NCBI GenBank assembly: GCA_031292695.1
Contig: JARLGS010000986.1
Location: 1-35,931, forward strand
Source: Mycobacterium sp.
GTDB taxonomy: Bacteria > Actinomycetota > Actinomycetes > Mycobacteriales > Mycobacteriaceae
Length of the DNA stretch: 35,931 nucleotides
Direction of reading: 5' to 3'
Shown here: positions 23,074-31,598 of the stretch, in pieces
Position numbering within the stretch: position 1 is the stretch's first letter
Layout of the letters: the number at the start of each line of letters is the position of its first letter
Program-made: the position numbers and the translations under genes
The notes under the pieces: generated by a model
Databases searched by the model: none
What the model was told of the DNA's origin: nothing
What the model saw: the letters and a program-made list of their open reading frames with translations, nothing else

Positions 23074-24570
23074 TCAGTCGAGCGGGTAACCGATTACCTT
23101 GGTCTGCAGGTGCTGTTCGAAGCCTTCGAGGCCGTTCTGGCGGCCGATGCCGCTCATCTTGTAGCCGCCGAATGGTGAGTCGGCGCCGTAGAACATGCCG
23201 CTGTTGACCATCACCGAGCCGGTCCGGATCCGACGCGCAACGGCCATGGCGCGTTCTTTCGAACCCAGCACCGCACCGGCCAGTCCGTAGGTCGAGTGGT
23301 TCGCTAGCTCCACCGCCTCGTCATCACCTCCGTCGTACGGCGTGACGGTGATGACGGGACCGAAGATCTCTTCCTGGAATAGGCGATGATCCGGTGTGGC
23401 GTCCGCCATCACGGTCGGTGCCACGAAGTATCCGCGCTCCAATCCCTTTGGCGCGCCACCGCCGACGGTGACCCGGCCGCCCTGTTGCTTACCGATTTCG
23501 ATGTAGCCGAGCACCCGGTCGCGCTGCTTGGCGGACACCAGCGGGCCGCAGAAATTGGTCGGATCAGACGGGTCGCCGCAGCCGATCGCAGCGAACGTCG
23601 CGGTGGCCACCTCGACCGCCTGGTCGTAGAACTGCCGCGGCACCAGCATCCGGGTGGTCAGCGCGCAGCCCTGGCCGGAGTGCATCAGGGCAGCGATGCA
23701 ACCAGGCAGCGCGGCGTCCATGTCAGCATCGTCGAGCACGAGGTAGGCCGACTTGCCGCCCAACTCGAGCAGGTTGCGTTTCATGGCGTCAGCGGAGAGC
23801 CGCTGAATCAGCTGGCCGACCGCCGTCGATCCAGTGAAGGAGATCATATCGGTCCGCGGGTCGGTGAGCAGCAGTTGGGCGATGCTGTTGTCCGAGGTCG
23901 GCACGATGTTGACGACGCCCGGCGGAATGTCGGTCTTCTCGGCGATCAGCCGGCCCCACCGCAGGGCGGTCCACGGCGTTTCCATCGCGGGCTTGAGCAC
24001 CAAGGTGTTTCCAGTCGCCAGGATCTGGCCCATCTTGTTGCTGATGATCTCGAACGGGAAGTTCCACGGCGTAATGGCGCCGACGACGCCCATCGGCTCC
24101 TTGACGACGACGCGGTCGTACGGAACACCCAACTTGGCATCCCGGTCGAGCATCCGCTCCCACGGGAACGTCGAGATGAACTCCGCCGGCCAACGGACCG
24201 CGTCGGCCAGCGGCCAGTCCAGCTGCGCGATGTAGGTCATGCCTACCGTTGCGCCGGCCTCAGCGACCAGCTCGGCGCGCATGTCTTCTTTCTCTTCCTG
24301 CAGCGCATTGTGCAGCTGCATCAGACAGTGCTGGCGGAACTCGTGATTGGTCGACCAGTCGGTGGTGTCGAAGGCGCGGCGAGCGGCCTCAATCGCCTCT
24401 TCCATATCCTGTGCGCCGGCATCCGTGGCGACACCGAGCAGCTCTTCGGTGGCCGGATTGATGTTGTCGGCGGTCTTGCCGGTCGACGATGCACGCAGCC
24501 GGCCGTCGATGTACAAGCGTGCTTCGGGGTTGAACTGGACGGTTGGTGCGGCGACTGGTGAAGCCGTCAT
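23074..24570 (-). CDS. NAD(P)+-dependent aldehyde dehydrogenase
   Basis: 498 residues, ATG with GAGGGAG upstream. Canonical ALDH: I-T-P-W-N-F-P, S-F-T-G-S-T-A-V-G, general base Glu in LELGGKS, nucleophile Cys302 in SGQGCALTTR, E-E-I-F-G-P-V, and the C-terminal S-P-F-G-G-Y-K-M-S-G-I-G-R. It is the first gene of a minus-strand operon with the CaiB-type transferase and VOC protein. A -10 TATAAT (complement of 24627-24632) within a palindromic operator lies 57 bases upstream. The substrate is unknown; aldehyde oxidation in the cytoplasm is certain at family level. Confidence 0.92.
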   Translation of the reverse strand: MTASPVAAPTVQFNPEARLYIDGRLRASSTGKTADNINPATEELLGVATDAGAQDMEEAIEAARRAFDTTDWSTNHEFRQHCLMQLHNALQEEKEDMRAELVAEAGATVGMTYIAQLDWPLADAVRWPAEFISTFPWERMLDRDAKLGVPYDRVVVKEPMGVVGAITPWNFPFEIISNKMGQILATGNTLVLKPAMETPWTALRWGRLIAEKTDIPPGVVNIVPTSDNSIAQLLLTDPRTDMISFTGSTAVGQLIQRLSADAMKRNLLELGGKSAYLVLDDADMDAALPGCIAALMHSGQGCALTTRMLVPRQFYDQAVEVATATFAAIGCGDPSDPTNFCGPLVSAKQRDRVLGYIEIGKQQGGRVTVGGGAPKGLERGYFVAPTVMADATPDHRLFQEEIFGPVITVTPYDGGDDEAVELANHSTYGLAGAVLGSKERAMAVARRIRTGSVMVNSGMFYGADSPFGGYKMSGIGRQNGLEGFEQHLQTKVIGYPLD

Positions 24571-24626
24571 TGGCGCTCCCTCTCGCAGGCGTCAGTGGTG
24601 AGGGGCACGTAGTACCCGCTGTGCAG

Positions 24627-24658
24627 ATTATAGCTAACTGTTTAGCTGATTCGGCGAA
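24627..24658 (-). promoter_or_regulatory. Promoter with palindromic operator, copy 1 of a duplicated element
   Basis: AGCTAACTGTTTAGCT at 24632-24647 is an inverted repeat with perfect 6-bp arms and a 4-base centre. It overlaps TATAAT on the minus strand (complement of 24627-24632), a perfect -10 for the aldehyde dehydrogenase at 24570. The 30 bases 24629-24658 match 31601-31630 at 25 positions in the same orientation, far beyond the palindrome itself. A repressor site shared by two minus-strand operons is the natural reading. Confidence 0.7.
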
Positions 24659-24715
24659 TACGGGCAGAACGCACGCAGCATCGTCTGCGGGGTCTGATTC
24701 GCAACCCTCGCCGGG

Positions 24716-25612
24716 CTAAGCCTTGTCGATGTAGGCCCGCATGAGCTTCTTGGCCAACCTGGTGTTGTAAATACCAAGTGCGACAGGCATGTTCTGCAGG
24801 TCTTTCTTGAGTTTCATGAGTTTGAGCGTTTCATCACCGTAGTCGACCATCAATCGACAGCCGGTGATGAACGACGCCATATCGCTGTTCAGGAATACCA
24901 GCGGCTCTGCCATTTCCCGGGGCTCTGCCAGCCTGCCGGCGATCCCGGTCTGTTTGATGAGGTTCTCTTCCGATCCGACGAGTTGCGCGAACTCATCCCT
25001 CATGCCCGTGTTGGTACTGGCTGGCAACACCGTGTTGATCCTGATGCCCTTCTCGGCGAAGTGCACCATCTTGCTTGCGGCATACGCGTTCATGCACCGT
25101 TTGGACAGTACGTAGGCGAATGGCCCGAACCCGTTCCGGGGCGCTATCTTGTGCAGCTCGGCGGTCATCGCCTCCCAGCCCTGGGCAGCGAGTAGCTTCC
25201 GGTACTCCCACCTGTACCCCCTCCAGTGAGTCCCGCCAGTGGAGGTGACGTAGGCGATCGCCCCGCCACGCACCATTCGCGTGTCCAGGAACTCCTCCGT
25301 CATGTACTTGTTGGCGATGTAGTTCACCGTCACCGTCGTGTGGTAATCCGTCTTCACACCGGAAAGTCCGGCGACCCCAAAGAATCTGTCGATCCGGTCG
25401 GGAAGCTCGCCGAAGGCCGCGTCGATGGCAGAGATCTCGCCCAGATTCACCTGAACGAACCCGGCGATGCCAGGGACGGTGACCTCGTTCGCGTCGAGCG
25501 CATACACCTTCGCGCCGAGATCTACCAGCATTTCGGTTGTTGCCTTACCCATACCCGAAGCGGCGCCGGTGACTACACACACGGTGTTCGCATAGCCGAA
25601 ATAGTCCTTCAC
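24716..25612 (-). CDS. Short-chain dehydrogenase/reductase, hydroxysteroid-dehydrogenase-like
   Basis: 298 residues from GTG 25612 (MKDYFGYANTVCVVTG), chosen because GGAGG lies seven bases upstream; the ATG four codons earlier overlaps that SD. Rossmann motif T-G-A-A-S-G-M-G, a Ser in T-S-T-G-G, and the catalytic Tyr167-x3-Lys171 (YVLSK). A long insertion (about 125-160) and an extended C-terminal helix (LKLMKLKKDLQNMP...) make it longer than classical SDRs and recall 3-alpha-hydroxysteroid dehydrogenase/carbonyl-reductase-like proteins. It oxidises a secondary alcohol or reduces a ketone. The start overlaps the stop of a small upstream ORF by four bases. Confidence 0.88.
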   Translation of the reverse strand: MKDYFGYANTVCVVTGAASGMGKATTEMLVDLGAKVYALDANEVTVPGIAGFVQVNLGEISAIDAAFGELPDRIDRFFGVAGLSGVKTDYHTTVTVNYIANKYMTEEFLDTRMVRGGAIAYVTSTGGTHWRGYRWEYRKLLAAQGWEAMTAELHKIAPRNGFGPFAYVLSKRCMNAYAASKMVHFAEKGIRINTVLPASTNTGMRDEFAQLVGSEENLIKQTGIAGRLAEPREMAEPLVFLNSDMASFITGCRLMVDYGDETLKLMKLKKDLQNMPVALGIYNTRLAKKLMRAYIDKA

Positions 25613-25773
25613 CCTTGCCTCCATCCGCCGATCAGCAGCAACATCGCATCAGGTAGCGCCGGCGGCGGGCCACGCAACGACAGTTGCGGTGCATCACTGA
25701 TGGTGACGCGCCGCGGAACGCACCCGATGGCGCGGTTCAATGCCGACAGCAATTGGGTCCGGCAGGTCGACAC
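25609..25773 (-). CDS. Possible small ORF between aldehyde dehydrogenase and SDR
   Basis: 54 residues from GTG 25773, in frame with, and starting seven codons after the first stop (TAA) of, the upstream aldehyde dehydrogenase. Its TGA overlaps the SDR GTG (GTGA), the signature of a translationally coupled gene pair. There is no clear SD, no recognised domain and a mixed composition (two Cys, Pro-rich PPPALPDAMLLLIGG near the end). It could be a real small protein, or a translated linker that couples the SDR to the aldehyde dehydrogenase. The 179-base gap holds nothing else I can support. Confidence 0.3.
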   Translation of the reverse strand: MSTCRTQLLSALNRAIGCVPRRVTISDAPQLSLRGPPPALPDAMLLLIGGWRQG

Positions 25774-25791
25774 AATGTAGTGGGCGTTGTC

Positions 25792-27273
25792 TTACAGGAA
25801 CATCATCACGGTCTTCGGCCGGCTGAACTCGCGGATGCCCTCGATGCCCCCGAGCCGGCCGAAACCGCTGTGCTTGACGCCGCCGAATGGCAGCCCCGGC
25901 GTCGGACCTGCCGCAGGCGAGCCATTGACATAAACCATTCCGCTCTCGATCGCCGCTACCATTCGGTGCACACGCCCGACATCGTTGGAGTAGACATAGG
26001 CGCCCAGCCCGTAGTCTGAGTCGTTGGCGATTCGCAATGCTTCTGCTTCGTCGTCGAACCGCAGAATGGACAGCACCGGTCCGAATATCTCCTCCCGTGC
26101 GATCGGCGCAGAATGGTCGACATCAGCGAAAAGTGTTGGCGCGATGAAATACCCGTCCGCCAACTCCCCTCCCATGCGCTGCCCGCCGGCGACTAGCTTG
26201 CCCTGGCCGCCGTCGAGCGCTTTGGAGATCACGTCCAGAACGCGTTCGCACGCAATCGCGTTCACGATGGGTCCCATCATCGTGTCCTTCGCGAACGGAT
26301 CGCCCAGGACAATCGACGACGTGAGCGCGGCCGCCTTTGCAACGAAGTCGTCGTACACTGAGGCCTGTACCAGCAGCCGGGTGCCGAGCACGCAGCCCTG
26401 CCCGCCCATGGTGAAACCACCGCCGATCGTGCTGGCGACGGCGGCGTCGACGTCGGCGTCGTCGAACACGATTGACGGTGACTTGCCGCCGAGCTCCATC
26501 GCGACCGGTTTAGGACCGCTTTCGGCGGCGGCAAGCAGGACCTTTCTGGCCGTGCTGGTGGCTCCTTCGAAGAACACCTTGTCGATGTGCGGCGAGCGGA
26601 CGAGAGCCTCCCCCGCCGGTGAGCCCGCCCCGGGCGCTATGTTCACCACCCCGGGTGGAAAGCCCGCTTCCAGGAACAGTTTTCCCAGGCGCAGGATTGC
26701 ATAGGGCGCCAGCTGAGAGGGCTTGATGACAATGGTGTTCCCGGCGGCGAGCACCGCGCCGAGGACCATGCTGGCGGCGATGATGGGGGCATTGAATGGT
26801 GTCATTGCCCCCACCACACCGTACGGCTCATCGCGCGTGTAGGCGTGCACCGGGCCGCCCTGGTCGGCAGGGCGGATCTCGCCGCCGATGCGGTCAATCC
26901 ACGCCGCGTTGTACTCGAGGAAATCAGCGGACCACGCCGCCGCGACGTCAGTTGCCGTCTTGGGTGTCCCGGTGTCAATGCTGGTGAGACTTCCCAGCAC
27001 ATCGGTGTCGTTGCGGACCAGTTCGGCAGCCCTGAGCAGCAGCCGTCGGCGTTCGCTGGTCGGCATCGCTTTCCAGACCGGCAGCGCCTCCCGGGCTGCC
27101 CGCGCGGCCATCTCGATTTCATGGGTTCCGGATAGCGACATCCGTTTGGTGAGCTGTCCGGTGGCGGCGTAGACGTGCCCATATTCTCCGCCCGATCCGT
27201 CGGTGACGACGCGGTCGCCGATGAGAGCGCCCGGCTCAGGCAGTAGGTGCAGGGGCGGTGGGCTGATCGGCAC
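25792..27273 (-). CDS. Aldehyde dehydrogenase family protein with unusual cofactor loop
   Basis: 493 residues, GTG with AAGGAGA seven bases upstream. The ALDH core is intact: nucleophile Cys294 in GGQGCVLGTR, general base Glu in M-E-L-G-G-K-S, E-E-I-F-G-P-V, and the C-terminal L-P-F-G-G-V-K-H-S-G-F-G-R. Two conserved positions differ: the PWN segment reads M-T-P-F-N-A-P, and the F-T-G-S cofactor motif reads V-F-F-E-G-A-T-S-T-A. The Thr/Ser-to-Glu/Ala change near the nicotinamide site may alter cofactor choice or hydride-transfer geometry. It sits in the minus-strand operon after the alpha/beta hydrolase (42-base gap). Confidence 0.9.
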   Translation of the reverse strand: MPISPPPLHLLPEPGALIGDRVVTDGSGGEYGHVYAATGQLTKRMSLSGTHEIEMAARAAREALPVWKAMPTSERRRLLLRAAELVRNDTDVLGSLTSIDTGTPKTATDVAAAWSADFLEYNAAWIDRIGGEIRPADQGGPVHAYTRDEPYGVVGAMTPFNAPIIAASMVLGAVLAAGNTIVIKPSQLAPYAILRLGKLFLEAGFPPGVVNIAPGAGSPAGEALVRSPHIDKVFFEGATSTARKVLLAAAESGPKPVAMELGGKSPSIVFDDADVDAAVASTIGGGFTMGGQGCVLGTRLLVQASVYDDFVAKAAALTSSIVLGDPFAKDTMMGPIVNAIACERVLDVISKALDGGQGKLVAGGQRMGGELADGYFIAPTLFADVDHSAPIAREEIFGPVLSILRFDDEAEALRIANDSDYGLGAYVYSNDVGRVHRMVAAIESGMVYVNGSPAAGPTPGLPFGGVKHSGFGRLGGIEGIREFSRPKTVMMFL

Positions 27274-27315
27274 GGTGTTCTCCTTGTGATGAGCTGTCGG
27301 GGCTGCCAGGCTCGG

Positions 27316-28209
27316 CTAGGCCTGTGTGTGAGCCCGGACTTCTCCGTCCCGCTCGTCGTTGCGACGATTGCGTTCGGCCGGATGGGTCCACGACGCCGGC
27401 GTGGGATAGAAGCGCTTCAGGCCCTGGACCGGTTTGAACGGCCACCACTGCCCGTGCGGTTGCGCGAGGCGATCAAGGATGACGGCCAACACGGCCGGGT
27501 TCGACGCCAGACCGATGTGGCTGGCGCGGACCTCGACGTTCTCGGCGCGAGGGTTCGGGGAGTTCGGTCCGGTCTGGTCAATGCTCAGATACCACGGAGC
27601 GAAACCGTCGTTGCGGGTGTAGATCGATGTCGCCGGCACGGTGAGCGGCGGGCGCTCATGCTCTTCCAACCGCAGCAGATCGAGTTCCGCGGCGTGCCGG
27701 GCGACGAACCGTTCCCAGTTGCCCTTTCCGAACGGCTTGTGCGCGAACTCATCTGTCTCCAGCATGCGGAACGGACTGCCCAGAGTAATGACCTGGCGGA
27801 TCTTCTCGGGCACGAAGCGAGCGAGCATGCGGGCGTAGATGCCGCCAAGGCTCCAGCCGATCACCGTGATGGGTGCATCGTACAAGTTGTAAAGCTCGTC
27901 GACCCGGGCCAGCAGGCCTGCCAACTGCTTCTCGTCGAGGCCCATGTTGCGGCCTTGGTTCCAGCCGTGCACCGAGTAACCCTGGCCGCGGATGCCCCAG
28001 CGCAGGACCGCAGTGGATCCGTCGTCACCCAGGCCCCCGGGCAGCACGAGCACCGCCTGGGGTTCGCCCGGGGGGTGCAGCCTCGGCAGTAGCGGCCGTG
28101 CGACCACGTAGGCGGCGGCCTCCAGCGGTGCGCGCAACTCCAGCAGCCGCCGTCGTAGACCCAGGCCGCGGGCGGGCGCACGTCCTACCGGTGAATCACT
28201 GTTTGTCAT
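27316..28209 (-). CDS. Alpha/beta hydrolase (lipase/esterase-like)
   Basis: 297 residues. ATG at 28209 was chosen for AAGGAGA just upstream; it lies inside the end of the acyltransferase gene (14-base overlap). The oxyanion segment V-L-P-G-G-L-G-D-D is near residue 60, nucleophile Ser120 in G-W-S-L-G-G, an Asp in I-Y-T-R-N-D-G-F, and a His in A-S-H-I-G-L-A. No signal peptide is visible; the arginine-rich N-terminus (GLGLRRRLLELRAP) followed by A-A-A-Y-V-V-A-R could associate with membrane or lipid. Overlap with a WS/DGAT gene suggests it hydrolyses the ester the acyltransferase makes, or supplies its acyl or alcohol substrate. Confidence 0.85.
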   Translation of the reverse strand: MTNSDSPVGRAPARGLGLRRRLLELRAPLEAAAYVVARPLLPRLHPPGEPQAVLVLPGGLGDDGSTAVLRWGIRGQGYSVHGWNQGRNMGLDEKQLAGLLARVDELYNLYDAPITVIGWSLGGIYARMLARFVPEKIRQVITLGSPFRMLETDEFAHKPFGKGNWERFVARHAAELDLLRLEEHERPPLTVPATSIYTRNDGFAPWYLSIDQTGPNSPNPRAENVEVRASHIGLASNPAVLAVILDRLAQPHGQWWPFKPVQGLKRFYPTPASWTHPAERNRRNDERDGEVRAHTQA

Positions 28210-29713
28210 GGACTCTCCTTTGAGTCTTTGCTGATGTCCGGAGCTTTCGACCCGGGGAGACTGCCCGCCGCAGGTCGTCGAACGCCTGACGGATGAATTC
28301 CTCGTAGTGCCACGGATCTGGAAGAGCGTCGCGGTCGGCGGTGAAGAACAGCCCGAGCTCATCCTGGTAGCCGGCGACGATGTTCATCAGGCGCATCCCG
28401 TCGGTGACCGGCCCGAATCCGCACAGGTGGATCAGTCTGGCGCCGCACAGGTAGTGCGGTCCCGGTGGCCCGGGCAGTCCGGTGATCGCGGTGCTCATCG
28501 GCAGCGCGCCGATCAGTCCGCCCGGCAGGGCGCCGATGACCATGGTCGCCGCGGTCAGGACGGTCTCGGGCACGAGTTCGAGCAGATCGGTCGGCGAATG
28601 GGCGCCAAGCCTGCTCAACCCTTCCTTGGAGCCACGCGTCGATGCCCGCACGGCGGCGAGCCGCTCAACCGGGTCCTCGACGTCGGTGGCCAGGCTGGCG
28701 AACATCGCCGACAGTTGGTTCCCCACGGTGGAGGGTGGCTCGGTGCCGAAGGGCATCGTGCGATCGGCTTCGGCACGGGTACCCACGACCACTGCGGACT
28801 TGATCGCTTGGCTCGGCAGCTCACCGAGCTCGCCGAGGTAGTAGCGCAGGGCCCCGCCGAAGACCGACGCCGCCACGTCGGTGACGGTGGCACCCTCGAC
28901 GGCCTTGCGGATGAGCGCGACGTCCGCGAGGTCGAAGAAACACGCCCCCCACGACCGGTGCGGGCCGACCCGCCCGTCGAAGCGCGGGGTCTTCGGCGTC
29001 TGCGGCTGGTCCGGTCCTGCCTCGGCGTGTGGCGCCAGGCGTCGTCGAAGCTGCGACCAAGTCACACGGCCCAGTCCCGGTCCAGCTTTGGTGAGGGCGC
29101 GGGCAGCCTGCAGTGGGGCCGCCGCGGCGTGCAGCCCGGCGCGGGCCAGCAGGTTGATCGGTGATGGCTCGGACTCGACGCGGCCGGCCTTGTCGGGGGG
29201 CGGCGGTATCGATACGTCATGGGGATCGGTGTCGTGCAGGACCCCCATGATCGCCCGGTAGGCCTGGCCGTCGAGCACAGAATGGTGCGCTTTGAGGACC
29301 ACGGCGAACGAGTCCTTAGGAAAGTTCTCGACGGCGTCGAGCCCGTCGATCATGTACAGCTCCCACAGGGGACGGCTGAGATCGAGGGGCCGGGCGATCA
29401 GCCGGGCGACCAACCGACAGAACTCACGCCAATCACCCGGGGGCGGTAGGGCGAGGTGGCTCATGTGGTACTCGAGGTCGATGTTGGGATCCTCGACCCA
29501 GTAGGGGCGATCGAGGTCCCCGGGGACCCGCAGCAGCTTCAGCCGCAGCGCATCGACGAGATGCAAGCGCTGCCGGAAGTGCTCGAGCACGACTTGGAAG
29601 GTGACGCCGCGAGGGGCGCTCGCCCGGTCGTACACCAGGACCACGCCGCCGTTCCATGGCGAGATCTTCTCCAGGTGGACGAAGGTGGAATCCACCACCG
29701 AAAGCTGGATCAT
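28196..29713 (-). CDS. Wax ester synthase/diacylglycerol acyltransferase (WS/DGAT) family protein
   Basis: 505 residues, somewhat longer than the usual 450-480. The condensation-domain catalytic motif HHxxxDG is intact at H143-H144-x3-D148-G149 (KAHHSVLDGQA). The C-terminal WS_DGAT_C region follows (S-T-A-I-T-G-L-P-G-P, then F-G-P-V-T-D-G-M-R-L-M-N-I-V-A-G-Y). It esterifies an acyl-CoA with a fatty alcohol or diacylglycerol at lipid interfaces. Placement between a CoA ligase and an alpha/beta hydrolase in a catabolic operon, not among lipid-storage genes, suggests acylation of a xenobiotic or terpenoid alcohol (inference). The substrate is not readable from sequence. Confidence 0.9.
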   Translation of the reverse strand: MIQLSVVDSTFVHLEKISPWNGGVVLVYDRASAPRGVTFQVVLEHFRQRLHLVDALRLKLLRVPGDLDRPYWVEDPNIDLEYHMSHLALPPPGDWREFCRLVARLIARPLDLSRPLWELYMIDGLDAVENFPKDSFAVVLKAHHSVLDGQAYRAIMGVLHDTDPHDVSIPPPPDKAGRVESEPSPINLLARAGLHAAAAPLQAARALTKAGPGLGRVTWSQLRRRLAPHAEAGPDQPQTPKTPRFDGRVGPHRSWGACFFDLADVALIRKAVEGATVTDVAASVFGGALRYYLGELGELPSQAIKSAVVVGTRAEADRTMPFGTEPPSTVGNQLSAMFASLATDVEDPVERLAAVRASTRGSKEGLSRLGAHSPTDLLELVPETVLTAATMVIGALPGGLIGALPMSTAITGLPGPPGPHYLCGARLIHLCGFGPVTDGMRLMNIVAGYQDELGLFFTADRDALPDPWHYEEFIRQAFDDLRRAVSPGRKLRTSAKTQRRVHDKQ

Positions 29714-29782
29714 TGCGACCGGCCCCCTATCTCAACGATTCGCGCGACGCGAACGCGTCCAGCACCGAGAGCTCCACGATTG

Positions 29783-31480
29783 TCACCTCGGCACCGCCAC
29801 GCCGGACTTCTCTCGGTCCCAGGTCGCCTCGGTGGCGCCTTGCTGGCGGAGAATGTGTTTCAGGATCTTGCCGGTCGGCGTCATGGGTAACTCGTCGCGA
29901 AACTCGATGAACCGGGGCAGAGCGAAGCGGGGCAGTTTGTCGATGGCCCACTGGAACAAGTCCTTAGGTGTGATGATCTCGGCGCCGGCGCGGAGCACGA
30001 CGGTCACCTTCACCTCGTCCTCGCTGAGTTCGGACGGCACGGCATGGACGGCGGCCTCGGCAATCGATGAATGGGTGAGGAACACCTCCTCGACCGCCTG
30101 GCTGGAAATGTTCTCGCCGCGGCGGCGCAGATAATCCTCCTTGCGGTCCACGAAGTGCAACCAGCCGTCGGCGTCGAACCTGCCGAGGTCGCCGGTATGC
30201 AGCCAAAGGTTGCGCATCACCCTCAATGTGGCTTCCGGACGACGCCAATATCCTTCAAACATCACGTGGGGCCGCGTCGGACGGCACACGATCTCGCCGA
30301 CCTCGCCGTTGGGGACGTCGTGGTCGTCGTCGTCGAAAATTCGCACCTCGAAGTCGTCGCTGGGCCGGCCCGCGCTCGTCACTGGTGTCTGCTCACCGGC
30401 CGGCGGGCACGCGATGAACGTCGCCTCCGACTGTGCGTAGACCTGGCCGGCCACCAACTGGACCCCGAACCGTTCCCGAAAAATCTGCGCGAGCTCGGTA
30501 GTGACGGGATTGGCCCCCATCACACGCAGTTGTCCGCGACAGCGTTGCATCTCCGGGGAGTCGGGCATAGTCGCCACCAGTGGCCCCATCGCACCGATCA
30601 AGTTGGCCTCAGTCGCTCCGGTCCGTTCGATCTCCAACCAGAACTTCGACAACGAAAAGTGCTCCAAGAGGGCTGCACGGGCGCCGATTTGAGCAGTGGC
30701 GAGCACGACGACCGCCGTCGCCATCAGATGAAAAAGCGGCATCGGGGACCAGATCACCGTGTCCGCGGTGCGCTCGAACATTACGTTGCTGCGCCGCGCG
30801 ACGTTGCAGTAGTAATTGTGGCTCGACACGCAACCCTTGGCCGGGCCGGTGGTACCCGACGTATAAATCAATACCGCCAAGTCCTCTGGGCGGACCCCAC
30901 GGGGGGTGAAATCGGTGCCGTCTCGAAGACTGTCGGTGACCGGAGCGAGCTGAATGCCAGATATCGTGCGGCCCGGCGGGTCTCCGCGGTACAGCAATGT
31001 CTGAAGGTTTTCGATGCCATCGGCGACGTCGAAAATCCGTTCGGCATAAACGGATTCGGCCACAACGACCTTCGCGTCGGAGTCGTCGAGCTGGTGGCGC
31101 AAGAACTCGCCCCTGTTCGCCGTGTTGACCGGAACCGAAATCGCGCCAAGGAAGTTGATTCCGAACCACAGCGTGACGGCATCAATATGGTTGTCCAGGA
31201 CGGTGGCCACCGTATCTCCCCAGCGCACCCCGGCCTCTGCCAGTCCGGCGGCGTAGCCACAGGCGCGTTGATAGACCTGCCGGTAGGTCCACGTTTCGCC
31301 AGAGAAATCCAGATATATCCGATCGGGCCACTGCTCGGCAGCCCGGCGGATGACGTCGTTGATCGTGTCAGTGTCACCTGTGCCGATCCAACTGTGGAAC
31401 TGCTGTTCGAAGGCGGCATGGGACTCCGGCACTATGGTCTCTTCGGTGACCGGAAGGACTTCCTCGGTGGCTTGCTTCAT
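29783..31480 (-). CDS. Acyl-CoA ligase (ANL superfamily, CaiC/FadD-like)
   Basis: 565 residues from ATG 31480 with GAGAAGG upstream. Motifs: Y-T-S-G-T-T-G-P-A-K-G (about 212-222), Y-A-Q-S-E-A-T (about 345), H-T-G-D-L-G-R-F (about 430), D-R-K-E-D-Y-L-R-R-R-G-E-N-I-S, and the catalytic Lys in T-P-T-G-K-I-L-K. It is the first gene of a minus-strand operon with WS/DGAT, hydrolase, aldehyde dehydrogenase and SDR. A promoter/operator matching the one at 24629 lies 119 bases upstream. A second SD-ATG at 31556 is one base out of frame with it, so the true N-terminus may be about 25 residues longer. Confidence 0.9.
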   Translation of the reverse strand: MKQATEEVLPVTEETIVPESHAAFEQQFHSWIGTGDTDTINDVIRRAAEQWPDRIYLDFSGETWTYRQVYQRACGYAAGLAEAGVRWGDTVATVLDNHIDAVTLWFGINFLGAISVPVNTANRGEFLRHQLDDSDAKVVVAESVYAERIFDVADGIENLQTLLYRGDPPGRTISGIQLAPVTDSLRDGTDFTPRGVRPEDLAVLIYTSGTTGPAKGCVSSHNYYCNVARRSNVMFERTADTVIWSPMPLFHLMATAVVVLATAQIGARAALLEHFSLSKFWLEIERTGATEANLIGAMGPLVATMPDSPEMQRCRGQLRVMGANPVTTELAQIFRERFGVQLVAGQVYAQSEATFIACPPAGEQTPVTSAGRPSDDFEVRIFDDDDHDVPNGEVGEIVCRPTRPHVMFEGYWRRPEATLRVMRNLWLHTGDLGRFDADGWLHFVDRKEDYLRRRGENISSQAVEEVFLTHSSIAEAAVHAVPSELSEDEVKVTVVLRAGAEIITPKDLFQWAIDKLPRFALPRFIEFRDELPMTPTGKILKHILRQQGATEATWDREKSGVAVPR

Positions 31481-31493
31481 GGTGCGGGCCTTC

Positions 31494-31556
31494 TCACCGG
31501 TCGGGGACTGAACCCTTGGAAGGGCGGGGGGGCAGCGGTGAAGCTGTCGTTGGCAT
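31494..31556 (-). other. 20-codon ORF with strong SD upstream of the acyl-CoA ligase
   Basis: AAGGAGA stands five bases before an ATG at 31556, which opens a 20-residue Pro-rich reading frame ending 13 bases before the ligase ATG. The frame passes a run of seven C (minus strand). Removing one C would join this start to the ligase frame without a stop. So it is either a leader peptide or the authentic ligase start displaced by a homopolymer indel. It lies 43 bases from the -10 element, a normal 5'-UTR length. Confidence 0.45.
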
Positions 31557-31598
31557 CGACTCTCCTTCGAGCGAGCGCGTTGTGGTCTAGTGTAGGCA

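Noticed and set aside
21472..23178. 568-codon plus-strand frame opposite the VOC and CoA-transferase genes
   Set aside because: It spans two well-supported genes on the other strand and shows no domain; a high-GC antisense artefact.
29739..29753. TTCGCG-CGA-CGCGAA inverted repeat between the ligase and WS/DGAT genes
   Set aside because: Short arms in CG-rich DNA within an operon; no promoter elements nearby, so no function can be claimed.
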